Shown piece after piece: positions 1 to 7,586 of a stretch of DNA of 32,159 nucleotides. The notes beneath the pieces were generated by a model that did not search any database, was not told the DNA's origin, and worked only from the letters and a program-made list of their open reading frames with translations. Origin of the DNA: Ammoniphilus sp. YIM 78166 (lineage in GTDB: Bacteria; Bacillota; Bacilli; Aneurinibacillales; RAOX-1); the NCBI RefSeq assembly GCF_004522215.1, contig NZ_SDLR01000019.1:1-32159 (forward strand), read 5' to 3'. Each line of letters begins with the position of its first letter. The first letter of the stretch is position 1. The translations under genes were made by a program, and so were the position numbers.

Positions 1-29
1 TGGAAAGATTTCATCGATTCATATTGATG

Positions 30-245
30 AGTGGATGGTGTTATTTGAGATAGTGTAAGTGGAAAAACGTCACTTATTCATATTATAGGACCGAGCAAAA
101 CATGAATTAGGTGGAGAAAGGTCAGCTATTTGTTTTTTTATCCCCTTTAACCTTTCAGTATTTAAAATTAGTTGACGTTTTTCCACTTAATCTAGTTAAA
201 ATGGGGAGAGATAAGTTATGTAAGTGGAGATTTTCCACCTATTCG
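30..245. repeat. Degenerate AAGTGGA palindromic repeat cluster, upstream of nuclease gene
   Basis: This gene-free leader holds several related 20-28 bp elements built on TAAGTGGA or its complement TCCACTTA. The clearest are TAAGTGGAAAAACGTCA at 56-72 and its exact 17-nt reverse complement at 173-189. A further palindromic copy lies around 221-240 (GTGGA..TTCCAC), and weaker AGGTGGA/GAGTGGA forms lie near 30 and 109. Related elements recur after the nuclease gene (1003-1200), so the gene is bracketed by one repeat family. Whether they are protein-binding sites, mobile-element remnants or structured RNA cannot be told from sequence. The exact inverted pair is certain; the family grouping is my judgement. 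Confidence 0.7.
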
Positions 246-336
246 GTTTGCCGCCTTTCCTCCCTCTTCCCGATTTGCTAGAATTGGAAGAGAGTCCCTA
301 ATACAAGGGTCCTTCTAACTCGAGAGGGGGAATAAG

Positions 337-1004
337 ATGAATTTTGAAGAGCAATATGCTAGATTTTTAAGCGACCATCAAGCTGCCAGGAAAGGCGAGA
401 GGCTCCGCCGTTTAAATGAGGGACATGCCTCGGCAGAAAAGTTGTTTTTAGAGACGGTATGGTGGCCTCTTTTTCACCATTTTCAGTATCTGCATCCGGA
501 GTATGAGGTGGATGACTTTAAGGATGGTAAGCGGTATTTAGATTTTGCCTACCTCCGTCAAGGAATTAAAATCTGTTTCGAGGTAGACGGCTATGGTCCT
601 CATCTGAAGAACATTAGTCGGTGGCAGTTCGCTGACCATAACTCGAGCGGCAGAATCAGCTCGTGATAGATGGGTGGGTGGTCTTACGCTTTTCGTATGA
701 TCACATTGAAGACAAGCCTCGTCGATGTCAGCAGTCCATTCAGCAACTCATGGGTAAAATTTTTGGCGATGAACACTCTCTCATTCCCTTGACAGCTCAA
801 GAGAAGGAAGTCATCCGCTTTGCTATGAAAAAAGGCGATTGGATTACCCAAGGGGAAATCAGAGACCTTCTGAAGCTTACTTATAAACCGGTTAAAAAGA
901 TTTTATCGGAACTCGAACAAAAAGGATTGATCCACTCGGCATCCCAAAAGCAGCGGATTCACTTTTACCGGTTGGACGAGCGAGTGAGGAGCCCCTTTTT
1001 CTAG
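337..1004 (+). pseudogene. Frameshifted PD-(D/E)XK-like endonuclease with C-terminal winged helix
   Basis: Two overlapping frames (337-666 and 663-1004) together make one protein of about 220 residues. The first part has a restriction-endonuclease-like core (RYLDFAY followed by ICFEVDGYGPH, giving the Asp and Glu-x-Asp of a DUF559/Vsr-like fold). The second continues with VIDGWVVLRFSYD and ends in a winged-helix-like domain (TQGEIRDLLKLTYKPVKKIL). At the junction, codons for ADH are followed by 8 nt before RQNQLVIDGW. Removing the two bases AA after CAT restores an in-frame DHLERQNQ, which reads naturally. A GAGAGGGGG ribosome site precedes ATG 337. The gene is probably recently inactivated, or there is a sequencing error; two truly separate proteins are less likely because the second has no good ribosome site. 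Its position between repeat clusters suggests a link with them. Confidence 0.72.
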
Positions 1005-1200
1005 AATAAGTGGAAAAAAGTCTCTTACACCTCTCAAACCCCATATTCATAGACAAAATAGATGGATATATGCCATCTAGACTAATCTAACCCCTTCATC
1101 TGGATCCCTCTAGCATAAAATAGATGGACTTAATCCACCTAATTAGCAGTAGAAGCGACCAGTTTCCACGTTTAATTAAACAATCTCCACTTATTTAATC
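1003..1200. repeat. Degenerate AAGTGGA/AGATGGA palindromic repeats, downstream cluster
   Basis: The gene-free stretch 1005-1290 contains AATAAGTGGAAAAAAGTC (1003-1020), AATAGATGGATATATGCC near 1057, AATAGATGGACTTAATCC near 1118, and inverted forms TTTCCACG and TCTCCACTTATT at about 1167-1198. Each has the same AATARRTGGA head and several have a complementary tail (CCATCT, CCACCT), so they can fold into small hairpins. They belong to the same family as the elements at 30-245. The remaining bases up to the methyltransferase start show nothing I can name. Confidence 0.6.
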
Positions 1201-1290
1201 TCTTCATTCAAACCCAACTCAATCCCATCTCCCAAACCACGCCTTGCCGCATACCATAGAGTAGACCGATGCGGAAAAAAGGGGAGACTC

Positions 1291-2022
1291 ATGAAAAAGT
1301 ATAACTACCACGATTTCCTGGCTCACTTTGGAATTGGTGCTGCACATCCCGGGGGATTTGCCCTGACGAAGGAGTTGACAAAATCAGAATCGCTTTCACC
1401 CCAGCACAAGGTGTTGGAGGTAGGGTGCGGGACAGGTCAATCGGCTGCTTATCTGGCTCAGACCTATGGATGCCAAGTCACCGCTATAGAACCTCACCCG
1501 CTCATGTTGCAGAAGGCGGCTCAGCGTTTCCGTAAAGAGCGGCTGCCAATCCAGCTCATCCAGGGATCCAGCGAGAAGCTTCCTTTTCCAGGAGAATCTT
1601 TTGATTTTTTATTAGCTGAATCCGTCACGATCTTTACGAATATCGTACCATCGCTGAAAGAGTACGCGAGGGTATTGCGTCCGGGTGGAGTGGTGTTGGA
1701 TATCGATATGACCGCAGGGCTGGCGTTAACAAAGGCGCAGCAGGAGGAGTTTAAGGAGCTTTATAGCATTCCTTATGTTCCAACGGAGAGAGAGTGGAAA
1801 AAGGCGTTTCGCTTAGCGGGATTTCGCTTGGCTAACGTGGTGAAAAAAGGAACGGTGGCGTCTGCCCTCTCGCCTAAGCAGCATCAGTACCTCGAGCAGC
1901 CGGAATGGAACCCGTCCGCCTACATTGACCCATCCCTTTATGATATTTGGGGTAAGCATCAAGATATCACACAAAAATATGCCAATCAGATGCAGTATGT
2001 GGCCTACCGTCTCGTGAAGTGA
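1291..2022 (+). CDS. Class I SAM-dependent methyltransferase
   Basis: A 243-residue methyltransferase with the Rossmann-fold SAM site VLEVGCGTGQ at residues 41-50, an acidic residue after strand 2 (AIEPHP, about 66-71), the SEKLPFPGESFDFLLAES segment typical of motif II/III, and LRPGGVVLDID (motif IV). This is the UbiE/Methyltransf_11 type, which methylates small molecules; the substrate cannot be read from the sequence. Start ATG 1291 has AGGGGAGA seven bases upstream. It appears to be transcribed alone. The gene is followed by an imperfect inverted repeat rather than a classical T-tailed terminator. Confidence 0.88.
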   Translation: MKKYNYHDFLAHFGIGAAHPGGFALTKELTKSESLSPQHKVLEVGCGTGQSAAYLAQTYGCQVTAIEPHPLMLQKAAQRFRKERLPIQLIQGSSEKLPFPGESFDFLLAESVTIFTNIVPSLKEYARVLRPGGVVLDIDMTAGLALTKAQQEEFKELYSIPYVPTEREWKKAFRLAGFRLANVVKKGTVASALSPKQHQYLEQPEWNPSAYIDPSLYDIWGKHQDITQKYANQMQYVAYRLVK

Positions 2023-2027
2023 AGGGT

Positions 2028-2067
2028 TGGGCATAAGCCCAAAATACCTGAGTTGGGCTTCTGCCCA
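2028..2067. repeat. Inverted repeat TGGGCATAAGCCCA / TGGGCTTCTGCCCA
   Basis: Two 14-nt arms at 2028-2041 and 2054-2067 pair with one mismatch around a 12-nt loop. Each arm is itself nearly palindromic, so two small hairpins or one long one can form. There is no T run, so a simple intrinsic terminator is unlikely. It lies between the methyltransferase stop and the promoter of the YjcZ-like gene. Confidence 0.6.
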
Positions 2068-2088
2068 TGCCGCTTGGGCGGGTGTACT

Positions 2089-2097
2089 CATAGGCTA
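2089..2097 (+). promoter_or_regulatory. Probable SigK/SigE -10 element (CATAGGCTA)
   Basis: CATAGGCTA matches the CATAnnnTA -10 consensus of the mother-cell sigma factor SigK exactly and also fits SigE. It lies 27 nt before the start of the YjcZ-like peptide, a gene type expressed in sporulation in Bacillus. No convincing -35 (AC for SigK, ATA for SigE) is apparent at the expected distance. Confidence 0.5.
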
Positions 2098-2124
2098 GAG
2101 TGTAAGAGAAAGGAGTTCTTCACT

Positions 2125-2226
2125 ATGAGTCATCAATCAGGCGGCGGTTTTTTCCAGGACGATGAGTTCTTAATCATTCTCGTGCTGTTTATCCTTCTTG
2201 TCATCCTTCTGCTCAGAAGAAACTAG
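2125..2226 (+). CDS. YjcZ-like small hydrophobic sporulation peptide (33 aa)
   Basis: A 33-residue peptide with a glycine-rich polar head (SGGGFFQDDE) and one transmembrane helix, FLIILVLFILLVILLL, ending in RRN. This is the layout of the YjcZ/YuzJ family of tiny spore-associated membrane peptides. AGGAG sits nine bases before the ATG, a mother-cell type -10 lies at 2089-2097, and a terminator overlaps the stop codon, so it forms its own unit. Family assignment rests on size, composition and context. Confidence 0.75.
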   Translation: MSHQSGGGFFQDDEFLIILVLFILLVILLLRRN

Positions 2227-2258
2227 CTTCCATCCAGCGTGGAGGCTATTCTTTTTTT
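2224..2258 (+). terminator. Intrinsic terminator of the YjcZ-like gene
   Basis: TAGCTTCCA and TGGAGGCTA pair (one G-U) around a 7-nt loop and are followed by TTCTTTTTTT. The stem begins at the stop codon. Confidence 0.8.
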
Positions 2259-2377
2259 ACCGTGAAGGAAAGTATAGCTTGGACAAAGTATTAAAGCGAA
2301 GGAACTTTCCTGGAGGCATAAAAAACTTCCTCTTAAGGCGGTCTGGCTACTTAGAAAATACTTCGATGAAGTTTTTT

Positions 2378-2584
2378 CTACGTCGCTTCCACTCCTGTCT
2401 CTTGCAAAGCTTGTTTCATCATGTCGGGGTCCACCATATCGGGATTATATTCGACAAAAACTTTCTGGTTCTTCACATCGACCATCGCTCGCTCGACCCC
2501 AGCTAAGTAGCCAAGGCTTCGCTCGACCTCTTGTATTTTCGATTGATCGGTTAGTCCTCTAAGTTGAAATTCGATTTCCAGCAT
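2378..2584 (-). CDS. HMA-like ferredoxin-fold protein lacking the CxxC metal site
   Basis: A 68-residue protein with the length and strand-helix rhythm of a heavy-metal-associated domain: a start strand LEIEFQLRGL, a helix, the GVERAMVDVKNQKVFVEYNP hairpin, and a helix ending ALQETG. Copper chaperones of this fold carry CxxC in the first loop; here that loop reads LTDQSK with no cysteine anywhere in the protein. Metal binding of the CopZ type is therefore unlikely, and the role is unknown. GGAGGG precedes the ATG. It is divergent from the NlpC/P60 gene. Confidence 0.72.
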   Translation of the reverse strand: MLEIEFQLRGLTDQSKIQEVERSLGYLAGVERAMVDVKNQKVFVEYNPDMVDPDMMKQALQETGVEAT

Positions 2585-2719
2585 CGCTTATTCCCTCCAC
2601 ATTTTTCCCATAGTTTTTGGATTTTTGCAATTTTTATTCCCCCGTCCGTTGTATTCTTGAGGTATAATAAATGTATCCAACTAAAGCAAGATTTGACATC
2701 ACTCGACCGGAGGTAACCT

Positions 2720-3565
2720 ATGAACAAGATCGCAGGTATGGTGCTTTTTTCCTTTCTTCTTGCATCTAGCGCAGCGGCAGCAGAGGAGCATATTGTATCT
2801 CAAGGAGATACCTTGTTTAAGCTTTCTCGCCAATATGGAATGACAGTGGAACAGTTAAAGCAGATGAATCATCTATCCTCGGACATGCTCCTGCTTGGAC
2901 AGAAGCTTACAGTAAATACCAAGGACAGTGCACCTCCGGCTCTCATAGGTCCTTTGCCAGTGGAGACCGCTCCCTTGCTAAGGAATGCTCTTATTAATGG
3001 AGATAGTGTAAATGTGAGAGAAGAAGGGAACCTTCAGGCCAAAGTAGTGACTTCACTTAAACGGGGAGCCAGTGTTCAAGTGATCGAGCGAGGAGAGCAA
3101 TGGACAAAGGTGAGGGTCGGGATGACCCAGATCGGCTATATCTTTACCCCGCTCTTAACCTTTGCAGTAGAAACCACCTCACGATCTTCGGATATGTCAA
3201 CATCCCGATTACAGCAAGTGATCTCCCCGCTGATTGGCATTCCTTACCGTACAGGTGGGACAAGCCTTGACGGCTTTGACTGCAGTGGTTTTACGATGTA
3301 TGTCATGCAGCAGATGGGAATCAAGCTTCCACGCGTATCGGAGGAGCAATTTACATATGGTACTTCTGTTCAAGCAGGAGACTGGAAGCCTGGAGATCTC
3401 CTGTTCTTCGATTCTTATGGAGCGGGGAAAATTACGCACGTGGGCATTTACCTAGGGAACAACAAGATTGCTCACTCTGCCGTGAAGGCCGTGGAGATCA
3501 GTGATGTGACTTGGTACTTGAATAATTATCCTTTCTACGGGGCACAGCGCGTAATAGCGGAGTAA
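2720..3565 (+). CDS. Secreted LysM-SH3-NlpC/P60 peptidoglycan hydrolase
   Basis: 281 residues: a signal peptide (about 1-21, cleavage after SAAAA), one LysM domain (about 24-66, HIVSQGDTLFKLSRQYG), a bacterial SH3 domain (about 90-148, GDSVNVREEGN) and a C-terminal NlpC/P60 domain (about 160-281). The catalytic Cys188 lies in DGFDCSGF, His240 in ITHVGIYLG, and His252 is the likely third residue. Enzymes of this design cut gamma-D-Glu to diaminopimelate bonds in the cell wall. GGAGGT stands eight bases before ATG 2720, and a TATAAT lies at 2663-2668 without a good -35. The unit ends at the hairpin at 3589. Confidence 0.93.
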   Translation: MNKIAGMVLFSFLLASSAAAAEEHIVSQGDTLFKLSRQYGMTVEQLKQMNHLSSDMLLLGQKLTVNTKDSAPPALIGPLPVETAPLLRNALINGDSVNVREEGNLQAKVVTSLKRGASVQVIERGEQWTKVRVGMTQIGYIFTPLLTFAVETTSRSSDMSTSRLQQVISPLIGIPYRTGGTSLDGFDCSGFTMYVMQQMGIKLPRVSEEQFTYGTSVQAGDWKPGDLLFFDSYGAGKITHVGIYLGNNKIAHSAVKAVEISDVTWYLNNYPFYGAQRVIAE

Positions 3566-3588
3566 AGATGATATAATGAGTACATAGG

Positions 3589-3629
3589 AAGACTGTTCCT
3601 AGCGCAGATGCTAGCGAACAGTCTTTTTC
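3589..3629 (+). terminator. Intrinsic terminator after the NlpC/P60 gene
   Basis: AAGACTGTTC at 3589-3598 pairs with GAACAGTCTT at 3616-3625, with CTAGC/GCTAG extending the stem inside, and is followed by TTT. Confidence 0.85.
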
Positions 3630-3658
3630 CAGTGTATTGGTGATAGGAGGGCGAATTC

Positions 3659-4459
3659 GTGAAACGATCGATATTATGGATTACAGTCGGTGGGCTTTTA
3701 GGCATTCTTATAGGAGTATGGGGGTGGAATTCTTATTTAAATTCTAATTGGATTACCTATTCCTATCCTCAAGATGGAGCGAAAAATGTGCCTTTATTCG
3801 ATACAGTAACTGTGCAATGGAATCCTACAGAATTTAAAGACATGGATATGAAACTGCGTTATGCCGATGATCCTTCCATCCCCATTCTAGGGGCGACGGC
3901 CGGCTCGAAGGAGGGGATGACTTTTACTCCGGAGATGTTTCTGCCTAATAAAACCGTCGTTGTATCTGTCAATGCCGGGAGACGTTCCTACTCCTTTCAG
4001 TTCCATACGGCTGCAGAAGCAGAGAACCGCATTGACCTTTATCGGGTGATTAGTGACCAGCTGTTCCGCACCCCCCATTCGAGTTCACCACCCGAAGTTC
4101 TCGCGCTCAACGCGAGTGTCCTTGCCAAATGGAGTGAGGATGAGCAAAGGATTTTGGGAAAAGGGTTGATGGCGTACCATGGACAGGTTGTGTTTGGAAC
4201 GGTAGAAAAAGGCTTCACTTCAGTAGATCCGACCTTCACGGTCCCTCTTCATGAAGATACAGAGGCTCTTCTCCTCACGCTCGAGCTCTTAAAGCAGGAA
4301 TTTGATGATTATCATTTCCGTGTGAAGGGAATCAGAGGGCAGGGAGTTCTGATCGGAAATCCGGGAAGCGAATGGGAAGGAGAATATATCGCTCGTTACC
4401 TTGAGGGAAAATGGGAAATCACGATTATCAAGGAAGACGGAATGCGCCCATGGGGATAA
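3659..4459 (+). CDS. Membrane-anchored protein with bacterial Ig-like (Big_5) domain
   Basis: 266 residues starting with GTG 3659, preceded by AGGAGG. A single N-terminal membrane segment (about 6-24) is followed by an extracytoplasmic region whose first part, YSYPQDGAKNVPLFDTVTVQ, has the P-x-D-G-A-x-N-V-P signature of SbsA/Big_5 Ig-like domains. The C-terminal half (about 125-266) contains a helical segment and a beta region I do not recognise. No catalytic motif is seen. It is probably anchored to the outer face of the membrane. Function unknown. Confidence 0.75.
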   Translation: MKRSILWITVGGLLGILIGVWGWNSYLNSNWITYSYPQDGAKNVPLFDTVTVQWNPTEFKDMDMKLRYADDPSIPILGATAGSKEGMTFTPEMFLPNKTVVVSVNAGRRSYSFQFHTAAEAENRIDLYRVISDQLFRTPHSSSPPEVLALNASVLAKWSEDEQRILGKGLMAYHGQVVFGTVEKGFTSVDPTFTVPLHEDTEALLLTLELLKQEFDDYHFRVKGIRGQGVLIGNPGSEWEGEYIARYLEGKWEITIIKEDGMRPWG

Positions 4460-4516
4460 TTTTTCCTTCAGGATGACATCATAAAAGGGAACATGATGTT
4501 GAAGGAGAGAAGGAAG

Positions 4517-4750
4517 ATGGCAGATTTCCGGTATAATGTGATGCATGAAGTGGACGACAATGAATTAAGGCATATTCATCAGCTCTTAGACGAACTATCC
4601 CACCAGGATACCTTATCGATTTTGGTGGATCATGTGAATGAGCGGACGGAAGACCGCATTCAAGGCGCGATTGATCGGGATAAGTTTGACTTTTATACCA
4701 GAGGAATCAATGAAGATGATACGGAGTTTGTGGTAAGACGGAAAATGTAG
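4517..4750 (+). CDS. Small acidic conserved hypothetical protein (77 aa)
   Basis: I chose ATG 4517, which has GGAGAGAAGGAAG just upstream, over the in-frame ATG 4493, whose upstream sequence is weaker. The protein is short, charged and probably helical (HIHQLLDELSHQDTLSILVDHV) with a C-terminal patch DKFDFYTRGINEDDTEF. There is no signal peptide, membrane segment or metal motif. A strong terminator follows, and the gene may share a transcript with the Ig-like protein 57 bases upstream. I do not recognise the family. Confidence 0.7.
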   Translation: MADFRYNVMHEVDDNELRHIHQLLDELSHQDTLSILVDHVNERTEDRIQGAIDRDKFDFYTRGINEDDTEFVVRRKM

Positions 4751-4762
4751 GATTTATGATAA

Positions 4763-4792
4763 AGAGGCTCTCCATGGGAGAGCCTCTTTTTT
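4763..4792. terminator. Intrinsic terminator, possibly bidirectional
   Basis: AGAGGCTCTC and GAGAGCCTCT pair around a 4-nt CATG-type loop, followed by TTTTTT on the plus strand. It sits between convergent genes; the minus-strand T run is weaker. Confidence 0.88.
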
Positions 4793-4813
4793 CTATTCTG
4801 TGCTATGATGGGG

Positions 4814-5011
4814 TTAGGATCTTTCATCTTGATGGTCGTTCACAGGTAAGCCTGAAAACAAATCGGAAAACACAGCAGACTGGATTGTTGGATCCGTATG
4901 GGTAGGGAGCGGAAGGTTGTATCGCCTCGCTTGCATCTGATCGATTTCTTCCACTTGTTTTTCCGCTAATTGTTCATGGGCTTGCTTCATAAGATCTTCA
5001 TGGTTCGTCAT
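4814..5011 (-). CDS. Hypothetical protein (65 aa)
   Basis: A 65-residue soluble protein with a helical, glutamine- and acid-rich N-terminal half (MKQAHEQLAEKQVEEIDQMQ) and a proline-containing tail. AGGTGATG lies upstream of the ATG. It is divergent from the cysteine desulfurase and shares its 59-bp upstream region. I see no motif and do not recognise the family. Confidence 0.6.
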   Translation of the reverse strand: MTNHEDLMKQAHEQLAEKQVEEIDQMQARRYNLPLPTHTDPTIQSAVFSDLFSGLPVNDHQDERS

Positions 5012-5070
5012 ATTGGCATCACCTCAGTACCTAGGATTTCCTTAATTGTTTGTTCAAGGAGGAGTAAATA

Positions 5071-6195
5071 ATGGAAAAGGTTTATTTGGACTATAACGCG
5101 AGTACCCCCATTGACCCTCGGGTCGTAGAGGCGATGAGCCCTTTTTTGCATGCCTATTATGGCAATCCTTCCACTAGTCATTGGGCCGCTGTGCCTGCCA
5201 AGGAGGCCGTGAACCGTGCCAGACGGCAAGTCGCTTCGCTTCTCCAATGTGACCCTTCGGAAGTCATTTTTACTAGCGGTGGAAGCGAAGCCAATAATCA
5301 TGCTTTAAAAGGAGTTTTTCATGCCCTTGCTCATAAAGGTAACCATATCATTACCACAGCTATCGAGCATCCAGCCATTCTAGAGCCTTGCCGATTTTTA
5401 GAACGATTAGGGGCTAAGGTGACCTATATCGGTGTCGACCAATATGGAGAAGTTTCAGTAGAGGAAATAGAGAAAGCCATAACCGATCAAACCATTCTGA
5501 TTTCAGTCATGCATGCGAATAATGAGGTAGGGACCATTCAGCCGATTCGCCAGATTGCTGAACTGGCCAAGAAACACGGAATCTTAGTCCATACCGATGC
5601 CGCACAATCTGTAGGTAAAGTGCCAACCAGAGTAGACGAGTTGGGGGTAGACCTGCTCAGTATTGCGGGGCATAAGCTATACGCTCCGAAAGGAGTGGGC
5701 GCCCTTTATATCCGTAAAGGAACACCCATTGAGTCTTTTATCCACGGCGCTGGCCATGAAGAAGGGCGACGGGCAGGTACGGAAAATGTACTCATGGCGG
5801 TTGGATTAGGCGTAGCCTGTGAAATAGCCGAACAGGAGTTGGCAAACCCAGGAATTCGGGAGCTGCGGGAGTATTTCTGGCGGCAGTTGCAAGAAGCCTT
5901 TGGAGACTCCGTTCGATTGAATGGCCATCCGGAGCATCGGTTACCCAATACGCTGAACGTCAGCTTTAAAGGAAGACCTGGAAGCGATATTCTTGGCGCC
6001 GTCCCTGAGCTAGCGGCTTCTACGGGTTCCGCTTGCCATTCCGGGCAGATCAAGCTGTCAGCCGTCTTGCAAGAGATGGGCGTTAGCGCGTTTGATGGAC
6101 AAGGGACTATCCGGTTCAGTTTAGGACGATATACGACCAAAGAAGAGCTAGACCAAACGGTTCAATGGTTAAAATCGAGAGGATATACGGAATGA
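5071..6195 (+). CDS. Cysteine desulfurase (NifS/IscS family)
   Basis: A PLP-dependent class V aminotransferase-fold enzyme of 374 residues that takes sulfur from cysteine as a persulfide and releases alanine. Visible landmarks are GGSEANNHA (70-78), His100 in EHPAILE, Asp176 and Gln179 in HTDAAQ, the PLP lysine Lys202 in AGHKLYAPKG, and the persulfide cysteine Cys322 in STGSACHSG. AAGGAGGAG precedes the ATG. No IscU/SufU scaffold, ThiI or MnmA gene is next to it, so it could supply iron-sulfur assembly, tRNA thiolation or another pathway. Family assignment is secure; the partner is unknown. Confidence 0.93.
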   Translation: MEKVYLDYNASTPIDPRVVEAMSPFLHAYYGNPSTSHWAAVPAKEAVNRARRQVASLLQCDPSEVIFTSGGSEANNHALKGVFHALAHKGNHIITTAIEHPAILEPCRFLERLGAKVTYIGVDQYGEVSVEEIEKAITDQTILISVMHANNEVGTIQPIRQIAELAKKHGILVHTDAAQSVGKVPTRVDELGVDLLSIAGHKLYAPKGVGALYIRKGTPIESFIHGAGHEEGRRAGTENVLMAVGLGVACEIAEQELANPGIRELREYFWRQLQEAFGDSVRLNGHPEHRLPNTLNVSFKGRPGSDILGAVPELAASTGSACHSGQIKLSAVLQEMGVSAFDGQGTIRFSLGRYTTKEELDQTVQWLKSRGYTE

Positions 6196-6256
6196 AATCG
6201 AGGACAAGCTCATAGAGTAGTAGGGAGATTTCACTGAAAGGTGGAGAAAGCAGAAG

Positions 6257-6784
6257 GTGAAGCCCTCCCGACTAACCATCACATTCATTTTGATTTTTTC
6301 TTTGCTATTAAGCGGCTGTTTCGCAACAACAGAAGAAAAACAAGAACAGGCGACCGAAAAGGATATGCGCTATAACTTAGCATCTATTGGGACAAACCAG
6401 AGCAATAAGGATCGCGACTTTGTGGAACTGGCCAAAACAACAATCCGATCTGCCCAGCGCTTAATCGGGGAGCTAGAGCAAGGATTGGGAGAAGCGCAAG
6501 GGCATGATGAGCTTCATGAAGTCCAAGAAATGATGGTTCAAGCCAACCAGGACCTTCTGTATCTTTGGAATAGAGCCAATAATGAAGTTGAACCTGATCA
6601 TCCTGAATTGAAAAAGTTCAAAGCCAAGCTCGTCCATGTAATCGGCGAATATCGGCTGGGACTAAGTACAGAGCTGGAAGGTATGGAAGTGGGTAATCCT
6701 TCTCAATTAAGGGAGGGTTATCAATTGTCAATGAAGGCTTGGCACGAGCTGCAGCAGGTTGCGGAAGACGCACAGAAGCTTTAA
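6257..6784 (+). CDS. Putative lipoprotein, helical
   Basis: 175 residues starting with GTG 6257 behind GGTGGAGAAAG. A lipoprotein signal is clear: a basic head, a hydrophobic core and the lipobox LLSGC at residues 17-21. The mature part is almost all charged helix (VELAKTTIRSAQRLIGELEQ and following) with no enzyme motif. It is probably held on the outer face of the membrane. It follows the desulfurase by about 60 bases and may share its transcript. I do not recognise the family. Confidence 0.78.
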   Translation: MKPSRLTITFILIFSLLLSGCFATTEEKQEQATEKDMRYNLASIGTNQSNKDRDFVELAKTTIRSAQRLIGELEQGLGEAQGHDELHEVQEMMVQANQDLLYLWNRANNEVEPDHPELKKFKAKLVHVIGEYRLGLSTELEGMEVGNPSQLREGYQLSMKAWHELQQVAEDAQKL

Positions 6785-6789
6785 CAAGA

Positions 6790-6821
6790 AAGGGCAGGCT
6801 AGCAAATAGCCAGCCCTTATT
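6790..6821. terminator. Terminator shared by convergent lipoprotein and OsmC genes
   Basis: AAGGGCAGGCTA and TAGCCAGCCCTT pair with one mismatch over a 5-nt loop. The stop codon of the OsmC gene lies in the stem. Confidence 0.65.
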
Positions 6822-7200
6822 CTATCAGTTCAAACGTTTCGGTTATCTCGATGCTATCCTTGACTGACTGGACCATCGGACAGTTTTTTCGGGTGAGTTC
6901 CAGTGCTTTTTCAATTTTTTCTACATTCAAGTCCTTGCCTTTGATCAAGAAGTGGACATGAATCTTCTCGATTCGATTGGCTTCTGCTTCATTTCTTTCG
7001 ACTTTGGCTTCTAAGCGAATATCTTCATAGGGAATGCGCATCTTGGTAAGAACCTTACGCAGGACCCCTCCGCTGCAAACGGCGATAGAGGAGACCATGA
7101 GCTGGAAAGGTCGAAATCCATAAGTCTCGTCCCCGGAGATATGAAGCTCTCCATACTCAAACTGAGTGATAAACCCATTTTCTTTCATCGTAAATTCCAT
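6817..7200 (-). CDS. OsmC family protein (peroxide/thiol-stress reductase-like)
   Basis: 127 residues with both redox cysteines of the OsmC/Ohr superfamily: Cys42 in SSIAVCSGG and Cys107 in RKNCPMVQS. The family reduces organic hydroperoxides or other thiol-reactive compounds. The short length and the divergent N-terminus favour the YhfA-like general OsmC branch rather than Ohr. AGGAGGGCG precedes the ATG. It is alone on its transcript, with a terminator upstream from the zinc-ribbon gene. Confidence 0.88.
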   Translation of the reverse strand: MEFTMKENGFITQFEYGELHISGDETYGFRPFQLMVSSIAVCSGGVLRKVLTKMRIPYEDIRLEAKVERNEAEANRIEKIHVHFLIKGKDLNVEKIEKALELTRKNCPMVQSVKDSIEITETFELIE

Positions 7201-7240
7201 ATGTACGCCCTCCTTTATTTCTCATGGTTATTATAAAGGA

Positions 7241-7294
7241 AAAAAACAAAAATGGCTAAAGCAATCTCGGTTACGAGTGCTTTAAGCCATTTTT
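7241..7294 (-). terminator. Intrinsic terminator of the zinc-ribbon membrane gene
   Basis: AAAAATGGCTAAAGCA pairs with TGCTTTAAGCCATTTTT (one bulge). On the minus strand it directly follows the stop and ends in a T-rich tract. Confidence 0.8.
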
Positions 7295-7484
7295 AAAGTT
7301 CTATTGCCACTGACAGGAGAATGATCCCTAAGATCAAGATCCCGAAGGAACCAAGCAGAATATTCACTAAGGAGCTGTTTACCGTGTCCTTATAGGATTG
7401 TACCGGAGAGTGGGAAAATGAGCCACATTCGTTACATACGCCAGTAGAGCTAGCGGTAGGAGTTTTACATACTTTGCACTGCAT
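7293..7484 (-). CDS. Small zinc-ribbon membrane protein (63 aa)
   Basis: An N-terminal zinc ribbon (CKVC at 3-6 and CNEC at 17-20) is joined to one long hydrophobic helix (about 39-60, LVNILLGSFGILILGIILLS). AAAGGTGAA precedes the ATG. Proteins of this design are common in Bacillales and have no settled role. It is one of four tiny CxxC..CxxC proteins in this window. Confidence 0.75.
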   Translation of the reverse strand: MQCKVCKTPTASSTGVCNECGSFSHSPVQSYKDTVNSSLVNILLGSFGILILGIILLSVAIEL

Positions 7485-7586
7485 GAATGTTCACCTTTCA
7501 TAAAAGGAAATCTATAAATCTAAACCTTTCTTATTTTAATCAAGATAGACTAGGAATGCAAATGAAAATCTTAGTAACTTTAGGGA

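Noticed and set aside
1..58. Open frame GKISSIHIDEWMVLFEIV ending with TAA at 56-58, possibly the end of an upstream gene
   Set aside because: Only 18 codons are visible, it runs into the repeat cluster, and no family or terminator supports it.
2198..2506. 102-residue plus-strand frame
   Set aside because: It overlaps the YjcZ terminator and lies antisense to the HMA-like gene; no ribosome site and no protein-like pattern.
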